Positions 12,284-24,186 of a stretch of 64,000 nt of DNA are shown here, piece after piece (the first letter of the stretch is position 1; each line of letters starts with the position of its first letter). The DNA is from Catonia carolina (Eukaryota > Arthropoda > Insecta > Hemiptera > Achilidae), in NCBI GenBank assembly GCA_035578175.1, contig JAQMRL010000003.1, forward strand, positions 106,442,969 through 106,506,968, in the 5' to 3' direction. The translations under genes were made by a program, and so were the position numbers. Under the pieces are notes generated by a model. The model had not been told where the DNA came from. It worked only from the letters and a program-made list of their open reading frames with translations, and did not search any database.

Positions 12284-12710
12284 ATTATCTTCTTCTTCTT
12301 CTTCTCTTTACGGGTTAGGCATTTCTACTTGTTCCGGTACCCATCTTTTCTTCGGCCTGCCAATATCTCTACATACTTTCCACTGGTTTGTATCTTCTCG
12401 CTACACTAGGCAAGCGGCTTTCTGGGATTTTATTTAAATGATCAACTCATTGGGCACAATACAATTTTATTTTTTCGTTGAGTAGAAAAATCCCTAATTC
12501 TTGCCTTATATCTTAATATCTGATCCTGTTTAGTCTTGTGCAACCCGTGACAGACCATAAGAATTTCATTTCGGCAGTTTAGATTATTTTTTCTTCCCTC
12601 TTCCTGATCACCAATGCTTCACTGCCATATTATGTCAAGGCTAGAACTGCTACCTTTTTATAAAACGTTAACCTTGTTTCGGGTCTTGTCTTTTGCCTCA
12701 GTGTCCTATG
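12284..12710 (-). pseudogene. RTE-like LINE, C-terminal tail remnant
   Basis: On the minus strand a nearly continuous frame reads 'YGSEALVIRKREEKII', a stop, then 'TAEMKFLWSVTGCTRLNRI', then 'DIRQELGIF'. It continues into pieces resembling 'RLPS.A.RYKPV' and 'YW.AEEKM'. This is the stereotyped region behind the reverse transcriptase of an insect RTE-like LINE (YGSEAW, EMKFLR..AG.T..D..R, RP.G.RD.GRP). The (TTC)n run at 12287-12305 would be the simple-repeat 3' tail. Stops and shifts show that it is dead. Confidence 0.7.
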
Positions 12711-13221
12711 AATCGTCCTACATATCTGATTAAATTTATGTAGTTAAATTTACTGTAGATTATAAATTCACTAATCATTAACGAATTTTTTGAAAAATTA
12801 ATCTTGCAATTCTTGTTATTAGCCCTACAGTAAAATAATTATTAAAACCTCTCCCCACAAATTTTTGAATACTTAAAATTCCGAGTTTTATAACATATCA
12901 AATTAATGCTTTTTTAGTTTCATTATTATTAGATTGTAGCTTTTTAAATAATTCTATAACTTTAATATAATAGTTTCATGATTATAAAGCCATATATTGT
13001 TTAATAATTAGATTTATTAGACGTTTTGATTGTATTTTTTAATTTTATTTTAGAAATTGTATATTTTTTAAATGTCATGGTTTTAAGTCCTGTCGTAGTT
13101 TTTAATTCTCTTTTGTGCGGTGGTACTAAATAAAAGAATAGAAAACCTAACATAGGACATGGCTATTAGACATAGTTGGGTAGGTCAATTTCATCCTCCT
13201 CGTACCATGTGAATTGTTGTA
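12711..13221. other. AT-rich, no recognisable feature
   Basis: Nothing recognised between the LINE tail and the mariner hairpin. Confidence 0.45.
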
Positions 13222-13872
13222 AATAACGTGCGTTCGGAAAGTCGCTGTGCACTGGAATTGTGACTATGGATTTATGAAAATATGTATAAAGAAATGACTA
13301 AGCATTTTGGAAAAAAATTTATTCAATACCTTAATTACATTGTTAAACCGTGATTACATTGTTTATAGAAGGTGTTCGAAATGACCTCCATTGGCATCAA
13401 TACAGCATTGCACTCGTTTCATTTTGTTTGCAAACACCTTTCGCAACTGTATAAAACGTTATGCAACGTGTTTGGTGAACGAATAATTTCAAAGAATTTG
13501 TGGCCTGCAAGATCTCCTGATCTGACTCCCCCCGATTTCTTTTTATGGGGTGCGGCGAAACAAACTGTGTATCGGAACAGACCACACACGATTGACGAAC
13601 TTAAAGCCGCAATAACGGCATACATTCAAGGAATCACTGTTCTTCAGTTGCGAAAGGTGTTTGCAAACAAAATGAAACGAGTGCAATGCTGTATTGATGC
13701 CAATGGAGGTCATTTCGAACACCTTCTATAAACAATGTAATCACGGTTTAACAATGTAATTAAGGTATTGAATAAATTTTTTTCCAAAATGCTTAGTCAT
13801 TTCTTTATACATATTTTCATAAATCCATAGTCACAATTCCAGTGCACAGCGACTTTCCGAACGCACGTTATT
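13222..13872. mobile_element. Mariner-derived hairpin element with 228-bp inverted arms
   Basis: The left arm 13222-13449 and right arm 13645-13872 are reverse complements; reading base by base I saw no mismatch. Each arm starts AATAACGTGCGTTCGG and includes the transposon terminal region plus the last codons of a transposase. The 195-bp centre holds the only single-copy coding part. The element is therefore two copies of one (3') transposon end facing each other, not a normal transposon. A clean TA target duplication could not be assigned. Confidence 0.88.
13450..13731 (+). pseudogene. Tc1/mariner-like transposase, C-terminal fragment
   Basis: The frame open to 13731 carries 'WPARSPDLTPPDFFLWG', the block containing the third catalytic Asp of mariner-type transposases. 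It is followed by 'YRNRPHTIDELKAAI' and the C-terminal 'CIDANGGHFEHLL'. The N-terminal DNA-binding domain and the first two catalytic Asp residues are absent. Codons upstream of about 13450 come from the inverted arm, so the ATG at 13372 is an artefact of the inversion. Stop at 13729-13731. Confidence 0.82.
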
Positions 13873-16800
13873 ATAGCTTTTGAAGAGAATATGTATGGGT
13901 TACTATTGTAAAATAATATTAAAATAAATAAAGTTTTATTAATTATTATTTTTATTCTTTATATTAAAGATGAGAATCTTAGTTTTTCGTTCAGTTTAAG
14001 ATTCCCGAATAAATAGAAAAGTTTTGTCTTTTTGGATCAAGGAAAAATTTCTAAAAGAAGATTTTAAAAATACAAGAAACATTTACCATATTTTTATTGT
14101 GACAATACTTTCTCTTACAAGCAATTCAAGAAATATTGCAGTAAGGATAAATTTAACGAAAGGTTATTTGAAATAAGTTCTAACGTTAAACTGTCGGTGA
14201 ACATAAACTGTCCAGCAGAACCGGTTGAGTAATAATCCATCAGTTACATTATAACGCATTACGAAACGTAAATGAAAACGTTTGACCTGACCTAAACAGA
14301 AGTTGAGTCCTCAGGTCATAGGTCAAACTAGCCGCAGACTAAACTGTACATCACGTATTTTCTTACATTGTAAATTCGCATACTAACTGTATTATAAAAC
14401 ATCCGTATTCTGATAAAAAATGTATAAACAAAATGCATTTAAAAGAGAAGCTTTTCATTTTGTAATTTTATACCCATTTTATAATATCTGTTTGCTTGGA
14501 GTTTTTATAGATTACCGGTGCTAATAACTGTGTGGTGCTCTCTGTTATCTGTTACAGTATAGTATAAAAACACCTCAATTAAACCCAGTGTAACCTGTAG
14601 GAAAAATTTATTGTTATGCAAATAAACCTTTTCCCCATCTCAAAATTTTAACTAGTCTTTTTTCAACTTACATTTATGTGTTTAAATTAGCAATTATATG
14701 AAATTGTACGAAAGACCAAAATCATAAATTTACTTTAGAATCTGTCCCGTGGGAGCTGAGATGAACTCGTCAAATAAACCTTCTCTTTTTAAATATATAT
14801 AGTTGTAAGAGACCTGTTTAAAAGTTTAAAATTTCTCAGCTCACCATAAATACTTGCAATGGAAAAATCATTCCGTATTATTATTTTCTTTATTGCAACC
14901 ATGATTTTTTTTAAACAATTGAACGATTAATTGTTTCAAAAATCATGGTTAACAACTTTATTATTTTAGACTACACAATAATGTTTGACGTAAATTTTGA
15001 AAATGAGATCGCCGAACCCATGGTGTACCTCTCAATAATATAGTTATTTTAAATATTTCGGGTGCAATTTTTACGGTCAGGACAAGAAGCACGGGCTTGT
15101 CTGGGACATTTTCTATTTCTGCGCCTAAAATGAATAACAATCCCGTATCTTCGAAGGGATCAACAAACAGCTGACGATTTCTAGATTTTTGAAACGATTT
15201 AATTTTATCCAAATCTAAATATTCCATAAAATGCCATGAAGTTACACTTCGAGGAGCGCATTATTGATTATTTACGTCTTTGATTTGGAAATGCTTTAAA
15301 GAACTGAGATATAAAAAAATATCTTAATTTAACTACACACAGATACTTAAGGAGATATTAGGGAGTTTTCTCCAATCATGACATATAACAAAGAAAACTC
15401 ATCTACTCATTATTCTACTTAAGAATAGATTGTAGATTTTTCTGTAATATAAAAAATATAAAAACACTTTCTTTGTAAATCATAAATTAATTGGTAAAAT
15501 AAATGACGGGTGACAGTAGATTGGCACGTGGAGAGCTTATATTAAAAATTAAAGATTGACCGGAATCAGTTCAGAGGGAGCTGTGACTGAACTCAACAAA
15601 AAACCCTTATCCTTTTAAATAAATATACTAGATATAAAAGTATGAGAAGACGAAGTCATAATTTTCTTTTGAAAAATTCTTTTCAATCATTTAACTTTTT
15701 CGTAAAAGCGTCTGTATTAAAAGTGCAAGAGTTCTTCCCTTTGTTAGTTCTTTTATTCCATTAAAAAAAAGATAAATTGTAAAAATGTTTTAGGGTATCA
15801 GTAAATATGCTTTCTATGTTAGTAAATAGTTATACTGAAATATTTATTTTACATACTATATAAATGATATTTATCCAAAAATATTTTATGAGTAAAATAC
15901 CCATAAAATGCTCATGGAGTTTTAATTAAAATAGTTTTGAATTTCTTGATTGGATCTCCAACTTATGTGTATTACATTGTTCAAAATTTACCAGATTATT
16001 TAGGGCTACTGACTGAAAAATAATCACATTACTTGAATAGAACTTAAATTGAATACTACAACAGAATATATAACATAAAATGTATAATAATTTAAGTTCT
16101 GTCTTTGAAAAACCACCAGACCATGATACTCTTCGATTCCTTTTCCACAAAAGTTCATTGAAACAAACGTCTCATGAATTACATTAATGTATTACTAATA
16201 CTACTGTGAAATCAAATTAGAAATGGTTAGAATCGTCTTTACTATGAAAAGGAGAAGCGGTGATAAATCCTATGATTAAAGGTCACGAAGGATTTCTTGA
16301 ATATGAAAGAAACATAATTATTGCAGAATATTTAATTTCTTGTATTCAATAAACCCTTATTATAATGAAGTAATTAGAGTTGTCAGATTTAATGAAAGTC
16401 CGGTTTGTAACAAGTGTTTCGTAACATCATAAGAACCTACAGCAGTGTTGTACACAGTAATTGAATCAATGGAAATAGACAAAAATTATATACAGTATAC
16501 TGCATACATAAAAAATAGACAGAACACAAAATTAAATTTAATAATGTTTTGTTATTATCAATATTAAGATTGTTCAATAAATAATAAATTTTATCTGTTT
16601 TTGCTCACAAAACCTGATACTTAATTTTTACTTATTTTCCTACCAGGTTATTTTAAGTAAACCAGGTATTATCTTAGCTTGTAAAGTTAGTATTTTGTCA
16701 GGTAGAAAGTAGTAGGAAAGTAGTAGGTAGGAAAGTTAGTATTTTGCCAGTTTCATAAAAAATGTAAATTTAGTTGTAACTGACAAACCTCAAGTTCGAT

Positions 16801-17540
16801 AAAATTGTTCAGTTCTTTTCTAAAAAGCTCAAGAGATTTAAAATTGATGCTAAATGTATCCATCTTTTTGAAGTTACTACTTCTTTCAGTGCGCCTGGAC
16901 TGTATTCTTTTGCACAGGTAAAATCTTTGGTTTGCCGTCACGTCACATTTTGCAATTACCATTAATAAATTTACAAAAATATATTTAATTTAATTTGTTA
17001 ACTTAATTAATTAAGTAGTCCGGTCAGTCCCGCGACTGCTGATTTATATTTTTTGTATTATAGCTTTGATGAAACATAAATACGAGTAAATACAAACTAT
17101 TCAGATTCTGTTGTTCGCCATCAGAGTTAAAATTCCTCGGGACAGCTCCCTAAGATTAGAACATTGTATTGTTCTGTACGTTATAAACGACGTCCGGTTT
17201 AGTGGCGATCCATTTAATGAAGTTCTAATGTAATTAGAAAAGCATGTACGATTGATGAATAATTTTGTACTTTTTACAATAGTGGGAGTATTACATGAAA
17301 CTGTAATTAAAAACTTGAAATTTTACAGAAAATATATCAAAGTTTAAAGTAAACGAGGTATCATATCATGGTATATAATTTTTGAGGCGTATTCTATTGT
17401 AATAGAATTTTATCACGTATACAAGACTTAATGAAGTGTAAATCAATAATAAGAATTAACTATAAAACAAAGAAATTTCAGTTATAAACCAAAATTTTAA
17501 TATAATAGCTTAGTTATAGATAAATTTATAATTGGCTTTC
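13873..17540. other. AT-rich, no gene recognised
   Basis: Includes a small inverted repeat at 14897-14950 and an 88-codon frame at 14961-15227 (-) without recognised motif. Short stretches near 14755 and 15570 ('gggagctgagatgaactc' and 'gggagctgtgactgaactc') look like two relics of one repeat. Nothing else supported. Confidence 0.4.
14897..14950. repeat. Short inverted repeat / hairpin
   Basis: Arms beginning AACCATGATTTTT and ending AAAAATCATGGTT surround a second nested pair (AAACAATT / AATTGTTT). Total span 54 bases. Function unknown. Confidence 0.6.
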
Positions 17541-17705
17541 TCTGTGGCCATTGGTCAAAGCGCTAGTCTCCTGTACATACAGAAAAGTGGAAGGTTCCAG
17601 GTTGACTCACGGCTAGGGTCTGGAAATGATTGAACTTTGAAACTCACTGATGGAACGAACCGTAAATTAAAGAATTCACTTATACCCAAAGAATCTCATG
17701 AAACT
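17541..17705 (+). repeat. tRNA-headed SINE, type S1, diverged
   Basis: A-box-like 'TGTGGCCATTGGTCAAAGC', degenerate B-box 'GGTTGACTC' and the diagnostic 'CGGCTAGGGTCTGGAAAT' body junction, followed by a degraded body. Confidence 0.65.
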
Positions 17706-18818
17706 AAAATAAAAAAAATGATAAAATAATTTATAATGTTAATTTATAATTGTTTTTAGATTATTTTCAGTCTTATCAACAGCTAGGTCAGTAGCAACTA
17801 CTTTTGGTTAAGGAACGGTGGATAGGCCTACATGGGATAATATTCCAGATCCTGTCCAGGAATTTAACCAGGGACCTTCCGCTCTGTGGGGTAACAAGTA
17901 TTGTACAAGCGTACAAGTGTTGTACAAAGTATTTGATGTATGTCTGAGTAACAGAAATTCTGGGTTTCACAAAACATTTTGTTTTGAGTTTATTGCCGGA
18001 CCATTAATTACTAGTGATCATTTTGAGTTAGAAACATTTTTTTTGTTCGTTGTTCCCACAAGTATTAATCTGTGATTTACATTACGCATAGAGGTTCTAA
18101 AGTAAACTTGTTAATTATTTTGAAACGCTAACAGTTTCACCTAAATAAATATGAGTTGTGAAATTACAAATTAATAAGTTTATTATTTAGACTTTGTACA
18201 TTTTGATTAACAATATATAATCAGGCTTCCAAAAACCTGATAAGATCTTTACTGACTTTAAATTCTGGAGTTTTTTATACAGTATTTCTAGAATATGGTC
18301 ACCCCATTTATAATATTTTTTTCATTAATTATTTTAACATTTAAATTCTAATGCCTTTATGACTTTCTTTCTTTTCTAGAATTCATTATTCAGCTAAAAT
18401 TCTAAAAAAACTCTATTTTGCTTTGTTTTAATTTTGGATCTATGTGCTGACATCTTTACCAGGTTTAACTTTTTTCTTTAAAAACCGAATAGATCAGATA
18501 CTTATACAGTTTCATGCAAGTATTTTGTTACAACGAATCTTGGTTATCTTATATTCTGTGTCATTACATAAAGAACTACCGATTGCCATGGATGCTGGGC
18601 TTGGTGGTAAGCTCAGTTGGGTGCATAGTGAATAATTTGGTTTATTGTTTTCTCAGTCTCACTCCAAACTTTTCTCTTTTGGGCTTTTTTAGCCCAACGC
18701 TAATAACACTAACTAATACTAACGCTGATTTTTAAAGCTGTAGTCTTTCAGGAAGGTGTAGGATTACTGTTTAATTCTTTAGGTTTTAGTGATCAAAATG
18801 CGTATGTTTTATTTTTTT
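17706..18818. other. AT-rich, no gene recognised
   Basis: Frames at 17818-18075 and 18444-18735 are open but carry no recognised domain, and overlapping frames are open equally far. A balanced-composition patch near 17810-17960 is unassigned. Confidence 0.4.
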
Positions 18819-18945
18819 TACTTTCTCTTGCCTATGTGAATATAAAAGAAGGGAAGTATTGTTTCATGTCAATTTTTCGAAATCGAGTTTTCACCGGATC
18901 TATACGTTTTCAGGCCCTCTGAACCCAAAACACAGCTATTGGTCT

Positions 18946-18995
<50 letters not shown>

Positions 18996-19767
18996 GTATG
19001 TGTGTGAACAAAATATCTCAAGAATGGAACATCGTACGAAGTTGAAACTTGAAACTCAAGTTAGATTCTACTAGAGAATCCGACACATCAAAATCGGTCA
19101 ACCGGAAGTAGTAGTTTATTCTTGTCATTTTTCACGTTTTTGCAATTTTTTAAAAAACCACTCTTGCGATTTTTTAAAAATCACCTCATTTACTAAATCT
19201 TTTATGCTCTACAAGATAGGGTAGGCTCCTTGTCTGCTAAAATTCTTGGGGAGGCCATTCTCTCGAATAAAAAATTGGTTTTCTAAAGATTGCAGCCTTA
19301 ATATGCATTTTAGCGCAAAAGTGTATATATAATAAAAGTTGTAGACAATTTGAAAATCAACAACTTTTATTTCAAACATTTGTTTGTATAACGCTTAGTT
19401 TAGCTGTAATTATTAATTTTCTGTTTTTTTCCATGAAAATCTATACAAAAAATTGATTTTTTAAGATTTCAGCCGTAGTATTCATTTTACGATAAAAATG
19501 CATATAACCAAATTTATAGGGAATTAAAAGTTCTATAACTTTTATAAAGAACATTTTTCTCTACAGAGCCTAGTTTAGCGTGAAAGAGTGGTTTTCAATA
19601 TTATTAAACCAAACTCTAAGGTTGATCTTCATTTTGGATCATTCATCACTTATGATTAAAATTAGGTTATGTTTTTTGAGGTTAGTTTTATTTTTTTATT
19701 ACTAATGCTAGACTATATTGTTCATTATTTGCATTGGCAAGAGAAAGTTGTGTGAGTGTTTCACACC
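18819..19767 (+). mobile_element. Family B repeat, longest copy, with central (GT)n
   Basis: Starts ACTTTCTCTTGCC (18820) and ends GGCAAGAGAAAGT (19736-19748) followed by 'gtgagtgtttcacacc'. The two ends form a 13-bp terminal inverted repeat. The left module contains 'TTTTCACCGGATCTA' and 'CCTCTGAACCC'. The middle is a (GT)n tract at 18946-19008. The right module has two ~170-bp internal subrepeats built around 'AAAAGTTGTAGA'. It has no coding capacity. Other copies or derivatives lie at 26.7, 41.4 and 46.1 kb. Class unknown: a TIR element, or a Helitron-like or satellite-bearing element. Confidence 0.7.
18946..19008. repeat. (GT)n microsatellite with GC interruption
   Basis: About 60 bases of alternating GT interrupted by 'gcgcgcg', inside family B. 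Alternating purine-pyrimidine tracts of this kind can adopt Z-DNA; this is inference. Confidence 0.9.
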
Positions 19768-19914
19768 TGATGTTCTAGTGCTTCTAGAGAACTAGTGCTG
19801 AGTTAATCAGTCAGTTAGGGCAGTTTTAGTGTATTGAGAAGATTAATCAGGAAATACGTTGTGTAATTTAAAATATTTAAAAAAAAAGATTGGGATACGA
19901 GTATTTCACCCCAA

Positions 19915-19980
19915 TTTAAGAATCAAATCCAGGACTTTCAACTAAGCATTTGCACTACGTCTAAATCATTGAGGCTGTCA
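19915..19980 (-). repeat. Very degenerate tRNA-like segment
   Basis: The minus strand reads 'GTCCTGGATTTGATTC' (B-box-like), preceded by 'TTTAGACGTAGTGCAAATGC'. Boxes are poor and no body follows. Confidence 0.25.
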
Positions 19981-20782
19981 AATTTTCTTTTCAATACTTT
20001 TAATTAAAATAGATGTTAGGATCTATGCTACAGGTGATTGTATTTTCTTTCATACATACGACAGTAAAAAATATCTGTCAAAATTAATAGAATTAGAATG
20101 AGCTACAAAAATAGACTGAAACAAAACAAAAACTTACAACATATTACAGTGAAATTTAGTTTTCTACCAAAACAAACAAGGAACGAAGAAAAAAGAGATG
20201 GTTGAAAGAAAGTCGTCACAGTGAGTGATCTATAAAATTAAGAGCAAGTTGAATTTTGCTAGTAAAAGTTTTCGTTCTTGGAGTTGAAGGAGATTAGATT
20301 GCGATGTGACTTTTTGAGGAGATTCTCTTTTCTTTATCTTAACTGTGGAAACGAAACAATGTTCCGTAATACGAACCGTAATTCTGAACGTAGATGTGAG
20401 AAACATCTGCTAGCTTCAGCGTAAGTTGGTTCTACAATTAGGCTCGCTTTGTACGAGACTTGAATATAAACTATAAACACCGTGTTTACGGCCACTGTAA
20501 TACACCGTTAATAGTGAAGGAAATCAAAAATAAAATTGAAAAGTTTGTAAATAAATAATAAATAATACAGTTTCAATGACATAGATAATATTATGTACAA
20601 TTCTAATCCTTTATACACTATACTTTTTTATCTTGTACAGAAACACAATCCTTAATCACTCATTTTCTTTTATGAACATTCACAGTTTGTATAAATTTTG
20701 AACGGAAAAAAATTTAAACTGATTAAACAAAGCGCTTCTTGCGAAGTACTTTCATAATTTATTTTGTATTAAACTTTTTTCT
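19981..20782. other. AT-rich, no recognisable feature
   Basis: Nothing recognised on either strand. Confidence 0.45.
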
Positions 20783-20938
20783 TGCCACCTCTGTGACCCA
20801 GTGGTTGGCGTGCTACGCTGCAAAGCAGAGGTGCCAGGTTCAATTCCAGGCCAGGGTCTGGAGAATTATTACAAGTTCAACCCATCGTTCCTCAACCCAA
20901 TGTAGTCGTTAATAACCAAGATGTTGATGCGACTTAAT
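20783..20938 (+). repeat. tRNA-headed SINE, type S1
   Basis: A-box 'TGTGACCCAGTGGTTGGCG', B-box 'GGTTCAATTCC', the 'CCAGGGTCTGGAGAATT' junction, and the tail 'TAATAACCAAGATGTTGATG' then 'CGACTTAA'. One of the better preserved S1 copies. Confidence 0.8.
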
Positions 20939-21084
20939 CGGGTATTGTACATTATTGACGAACAACGAATTTGAAAGGGTCGTTATGGTAACGGGAATTG
21001 TCTATTTAGGTAAATATCTTATTTCATAAATAACTCTCATATAAAATACAAGATTATAAATTGTATACATTTTAAAGTAATTGT

Positions 21085-21474
21085 TATGCCCAAAACAGGC
21101 AGGTGGAGTGTTAAAATATTTGTACTCGATATCCTAGTTCCAGGGCTACAAAAAATAATTCTGTTTCTTATCACATGGTTAGCCAATTTTATAACTGAAG
21201 CATTTAAGAACAGAAGAGGTAGATGTGTAAAATACACTAGAGTTATCTTCTCTGAGAGTAATGAATTTCATTATACGCCCAGACCCTGTTGTGAATGAAG
21301 TGAAGTTGGCATTTACAGAATGGAAAGAAGATACTTTTCAGAGAGCCTGGCATGCTGATAAGCATACTATTACATTCAGTGAGGAAGCCAATGGTAAACC
21401 ATTTCACTATTTGTTCCACTTAGTAAAGCCTCTAGAGGTTCAAACTAGCCTTCTGCCTGATGACCTAAACAACA
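21085..21474 (+). mobile_element. Family A retroposon, full-length copy
   Basis: Runs from 'tatgcccaaaacaggcagg' to 'gatgacctaaacaaca' and is bounded by an 11-bp target duplication AAAGTAATTGT (21074-21084 and 21475-21485). The open frames at 21086-21298 and 21261-21494 are chance readings through it: other copies do not keep these frames. Confidence 0.9.
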
Positions 21475-21559
21475 AAAGTAATTGTGAAGAATAAATAAGT
21501 ATATTTGTGCGAATAAATTCACACGAGTTAGCTAGTTATAGTTAATATTATTAAATACT

Positions 21560-21835
21560 AGCATTCCCTATTGCGGCTTTGCACGCAAAAAATGGTGTTA
21601 TCACTTTTTTTTAAATATGTAACAGAAATTGGGTAGCTGCTAGATCGACTGTAGCCTATACTCCAACGTTCACACACACACACACACACACCCATACGAC
21701 ATTTTGAAAATTTCCCCCGTGTACGTCTCTCGTCATCAACAAACCCCTTCATCTATTTCAACAGCAATACGTACTCACAAGTACGCGCGCGCGCACACAC
21801 GCACACTCATATATATATATATACATGAAAATGTT
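21560..21835. repeat. Microsatellite-bearing repeat end
   Basis: Begins 'actagcattccctattgcggctttgcacgc', then (AC)n near 21669-21690, a (CG)n/(CA)n run at 21784-21809 and (AT)n at 21811-21823. The opening words resemble a CTAGC...CGGCTTCGC motif that I recall from arthropod repeats (unverified). No second copy in the window. Confidence 0.4.
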
Positions 21836-22419
21836 TATTAGGGCCCTTAGGGTTATCATTTTTGAAAATTAAAAAAAATATTACTGTGAATATAAATATG
21901 AATATGCTGTCAAATTTTCACTTCCCTTCCTCACAGCCCATCCATACGCAAAAGGCAATCTCGTGACTTCAGTATCTATAACAAATAAGTCATCGTTCGT
22001 TACTATTAAATCAAGGTTTATACTAATTTGATTAAAAAGAAAATATTTTTCGTTTGTAAATCCAGAACAGATTTTTTTTTTATTGGTTATGTAATTAAAT
22101 TAAAATAATTTATATTGGACGGGTGGACGTTGTAATAACATCTAATTAACTAATAATTAAGCTATGCTTGTTACTTGATTTAATTACTGATTTAGTTCTA
22201 ATTAGTAATTAACGCATATATAAGTGCATTTTTTTAGATAAAATGTAGTAAAAGTTTTGTGTAATGTAATACTTATGTAATTTTAATGTAATTACTTACG
22301 TACAACGGTATTGCCTTGTAGCTAATTAAATTTCGGATTGATTTTCCTTTTATTTTATAGAATCAGAAACATTCATATTATGTAACAATTAGTTATAACA
22401 TTTGGTTAATTTCCTCTAT
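21836..22419. other. AT-rich, no recognisable feature
   Basis: No shared repeat or coding signature. Confidence 0.45.
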
Positions 22420-22425
22420 TAATTT

Positions 22426-22830
22426 GTTTGTTGTTGTTTAGGTCAACAGCCGAAAGGCTGGTTTGACGCTCTAGAGGGTTTAATAAGTAAAAACAAGGAG
22501 TGAGATGGTTTATTATTGCCTTCCTTACTGAGTTGAAAGTGTATGCTTATCAGCATGCCAGGCCCTCCCGAAAGCACCCACTTTTCACCCTGCAAACAAT
22601 AAGTTACCTTCACTTTATTCACCACAGTCTTGTGTATAGTGAAATAATGCATTACTCTCAGGGGTGACAACTCTGACTAGGGTCTTTTACACTTCTACTT
22701 CTTCTGTTCTTAAATAGTTCAGTCATATGATTGGCTGAATATGTGATAAGAAACAGAATTATTTTTTGTAGCCCTGGAACTGACAGATTGAGTGCAATTA
22801 ATTTAACTCTCTACCTGCCTTTTATGGGAG
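22426..22830 (-). mobile_element. Family A retroposon, full-length copy
   Basis: The tail (gtttgttgttgtttaggtca on the plus strand) lies at the left and the 5' leader ends at 22830. A 6-bp direct repeat TAATTT (22420-22425 and 22831-22836) flanks it. All internal blocks are present in reverse order. Confidence 0.85.
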
Positions 22831-23773
22831 TAATTTTTTTTTATACATCCCAAAAGTTATATGTTGCAATCTGTTCAGTTCAGAAAAATAAGCCACCCCA
22901 TGAACCAATGAGATGAGGATGATGTGTATTTCTCAAATTGTGCTTTCTCAAATGATTTAATTGAGACCTTTTCAAATTTTTAATTTTCTTATTAAACATC
23001 CTGAATATTTAAATTGTTTTATTTATGTATTTCTAATAGTATTAACGAAAACCATTATTAGAACGCCAAACAAATTCCTTAAATGAAAATTCATTCCAGA
23101 TATTATTTTCTATAATATTTTTTTTATATTCCATCTGGACAAACACAATAGTTAATCGTTTTGACTGTTTTTGTTTATTACTTTTTTCTCATTCCATCAA
23201 TGTTTTCTATCATTGTTTCGGCCCGAAGCGTCGGTCACTCTGTTATATGAATTGAATTTGATTGAAATGAATCCCATCGGCCATCGGCTGACTTAATAAC
23301 AATAGACTTGCTTGCATTGTCTATTCAGAATGACCCGTTCTATTGTGCGCGTACCTTATACCGTATTAATATGTTCTACGTTCTACGGTTAAGCTTATAC
23401 TTCTTTAGGAATGTATTTAATATTTTATATGCTTTATTTGTGTGATGGATATACGCACGCATTGGATTGGACTGCGTTTCATATCACTAGTATTAATTCT
23501 TTCAAAATGACCGTGTCCTATTGAAATGCTTCTAATTACTTATTCTAGCTCAGTTGTAGATTTACAAGCTTATTTTTCTTTCGGTACTGCTTCTTTTAAA
23601 TAGGTTTTGTATTTTTGTTTTTTTATTGCACTTTTCTTAACTGTCAAATATATTCAAGTTATAAGCTAGAAGAACATCTTAATTATCTGTACTGCAGTAA
23701 GTAATAAATGAATTTGCTGAACAAAAATATTGAGAAGGTTACATTAAATACCTAGTTTTAACATGATGAATTT
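22831..23773. other. AT-rich, no gene recognised
   Basis: A more balanced patch near 23220-23370 (cggcccgaagcgtcggtc) is unassigned. No coding signature. Confidence 0.4.
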
Positions 23774-23912
23774 GGTTACCCCTTTAGCATCGTAATAGAT
23801 TACTAAGCGAACGGTCCGACTTCGATTCTCTGATCCCGTCTGAAAGTTTTAACACCTTAAAACTTATTATAGTCGTTCATAACACATCTGCAAGTGTCTT
23901 ATGCGACTAAAG
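23774..23912 (+). repeat. tRNA-headed SINE, type S1, degenerate
   Basis: 'GACTTCGATTCTCTGATC' stands where the B-box lies, followed by 'CTGAAAGTTTTAACACC' and a tail 'CTTATGCGACTAAAGAATC' like that of the other S1 copies. Confidence 0.55.
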
Positions 23913-23925
23913 AATCTATATATAT

Positions 23926-24130
23926 ATATATTTTTTTTTTATTTTACGGCCACAAAGGACCACTTAAGTTCAATCTTTCAACGTCTAGCTCTTTCAGATG
24001 ATCCACCAAAACGCCCCCGCAGTTGTCGCTCCCGTACTTCTCCTCTTCTTCGCCAATAATTCTTCAATGTTTCGGATCTTCTCAGTCTCTCAGCGTCCGA
24101 AATCACCATGGCTTTCCTGACCCTCATTTG
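23926..24130 (-). pseudogene. Arg-rich 49-codon frame in a poly(A)-ended retroposon
   Basis: A minus-strand frame from ATG at 24127 to TGA at 23978 encodes 49 residues, 15 of them Arg, including 'SDAERLRRSETLKNYWRRR'. Downstream, a ~35-base 3' region (cttaagtggtcctttgtggc) leads into a T-run on the plus strand (23931-23940) that would be a poly(A) tail. Upstream is an (AT)n tract. This looks like the 3' end of a retroelement protein or a processed copy. I do not recognise the protein family. GC-richer than its surroundings. Confidence 0.4.
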
Positions 24131-24132
24131 TT

Positions 24133-24134
<2 letters not shown>

Positions 24135-24181
<47 letters not shown>
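24135..24181. repeat. (AT)n microsatellite
   Basis: Uninterrupted AT dinucleotides. The plus-strand frame crossing it (YIYIYI) is meaningless. Confidence 0.95.

Positions 24182-24186
<5 letters not shown>

Noticed and set aside
13397..13625. Two minus-strand frames over the mariner hairpin
   Set aside because: Shadows of the plus-strand transposase fragment and its inverted arm.
14961..15227. 88-codon minus-strand frame
   Set aside because: Open and Met-started, but no recognisable motif, no splice or promoter context and not GC-distinct; too little to call a gene.
16690..16750. Telomere-like (TTAGG)n relic
   Set aside because: Only irregular 'agtaggtagg' words; no run of the insect telomere unit.
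18859..19074. 71-codon frame with Cys-Val runs
   Set aside because: Reads through the (GT)n of family B.
21086..21494. Two overlapping plus-strand frames of 70 and 77 codons
   Set aside because: Lie wholly in a family A retroposon; the frames are not kept in the other copies.
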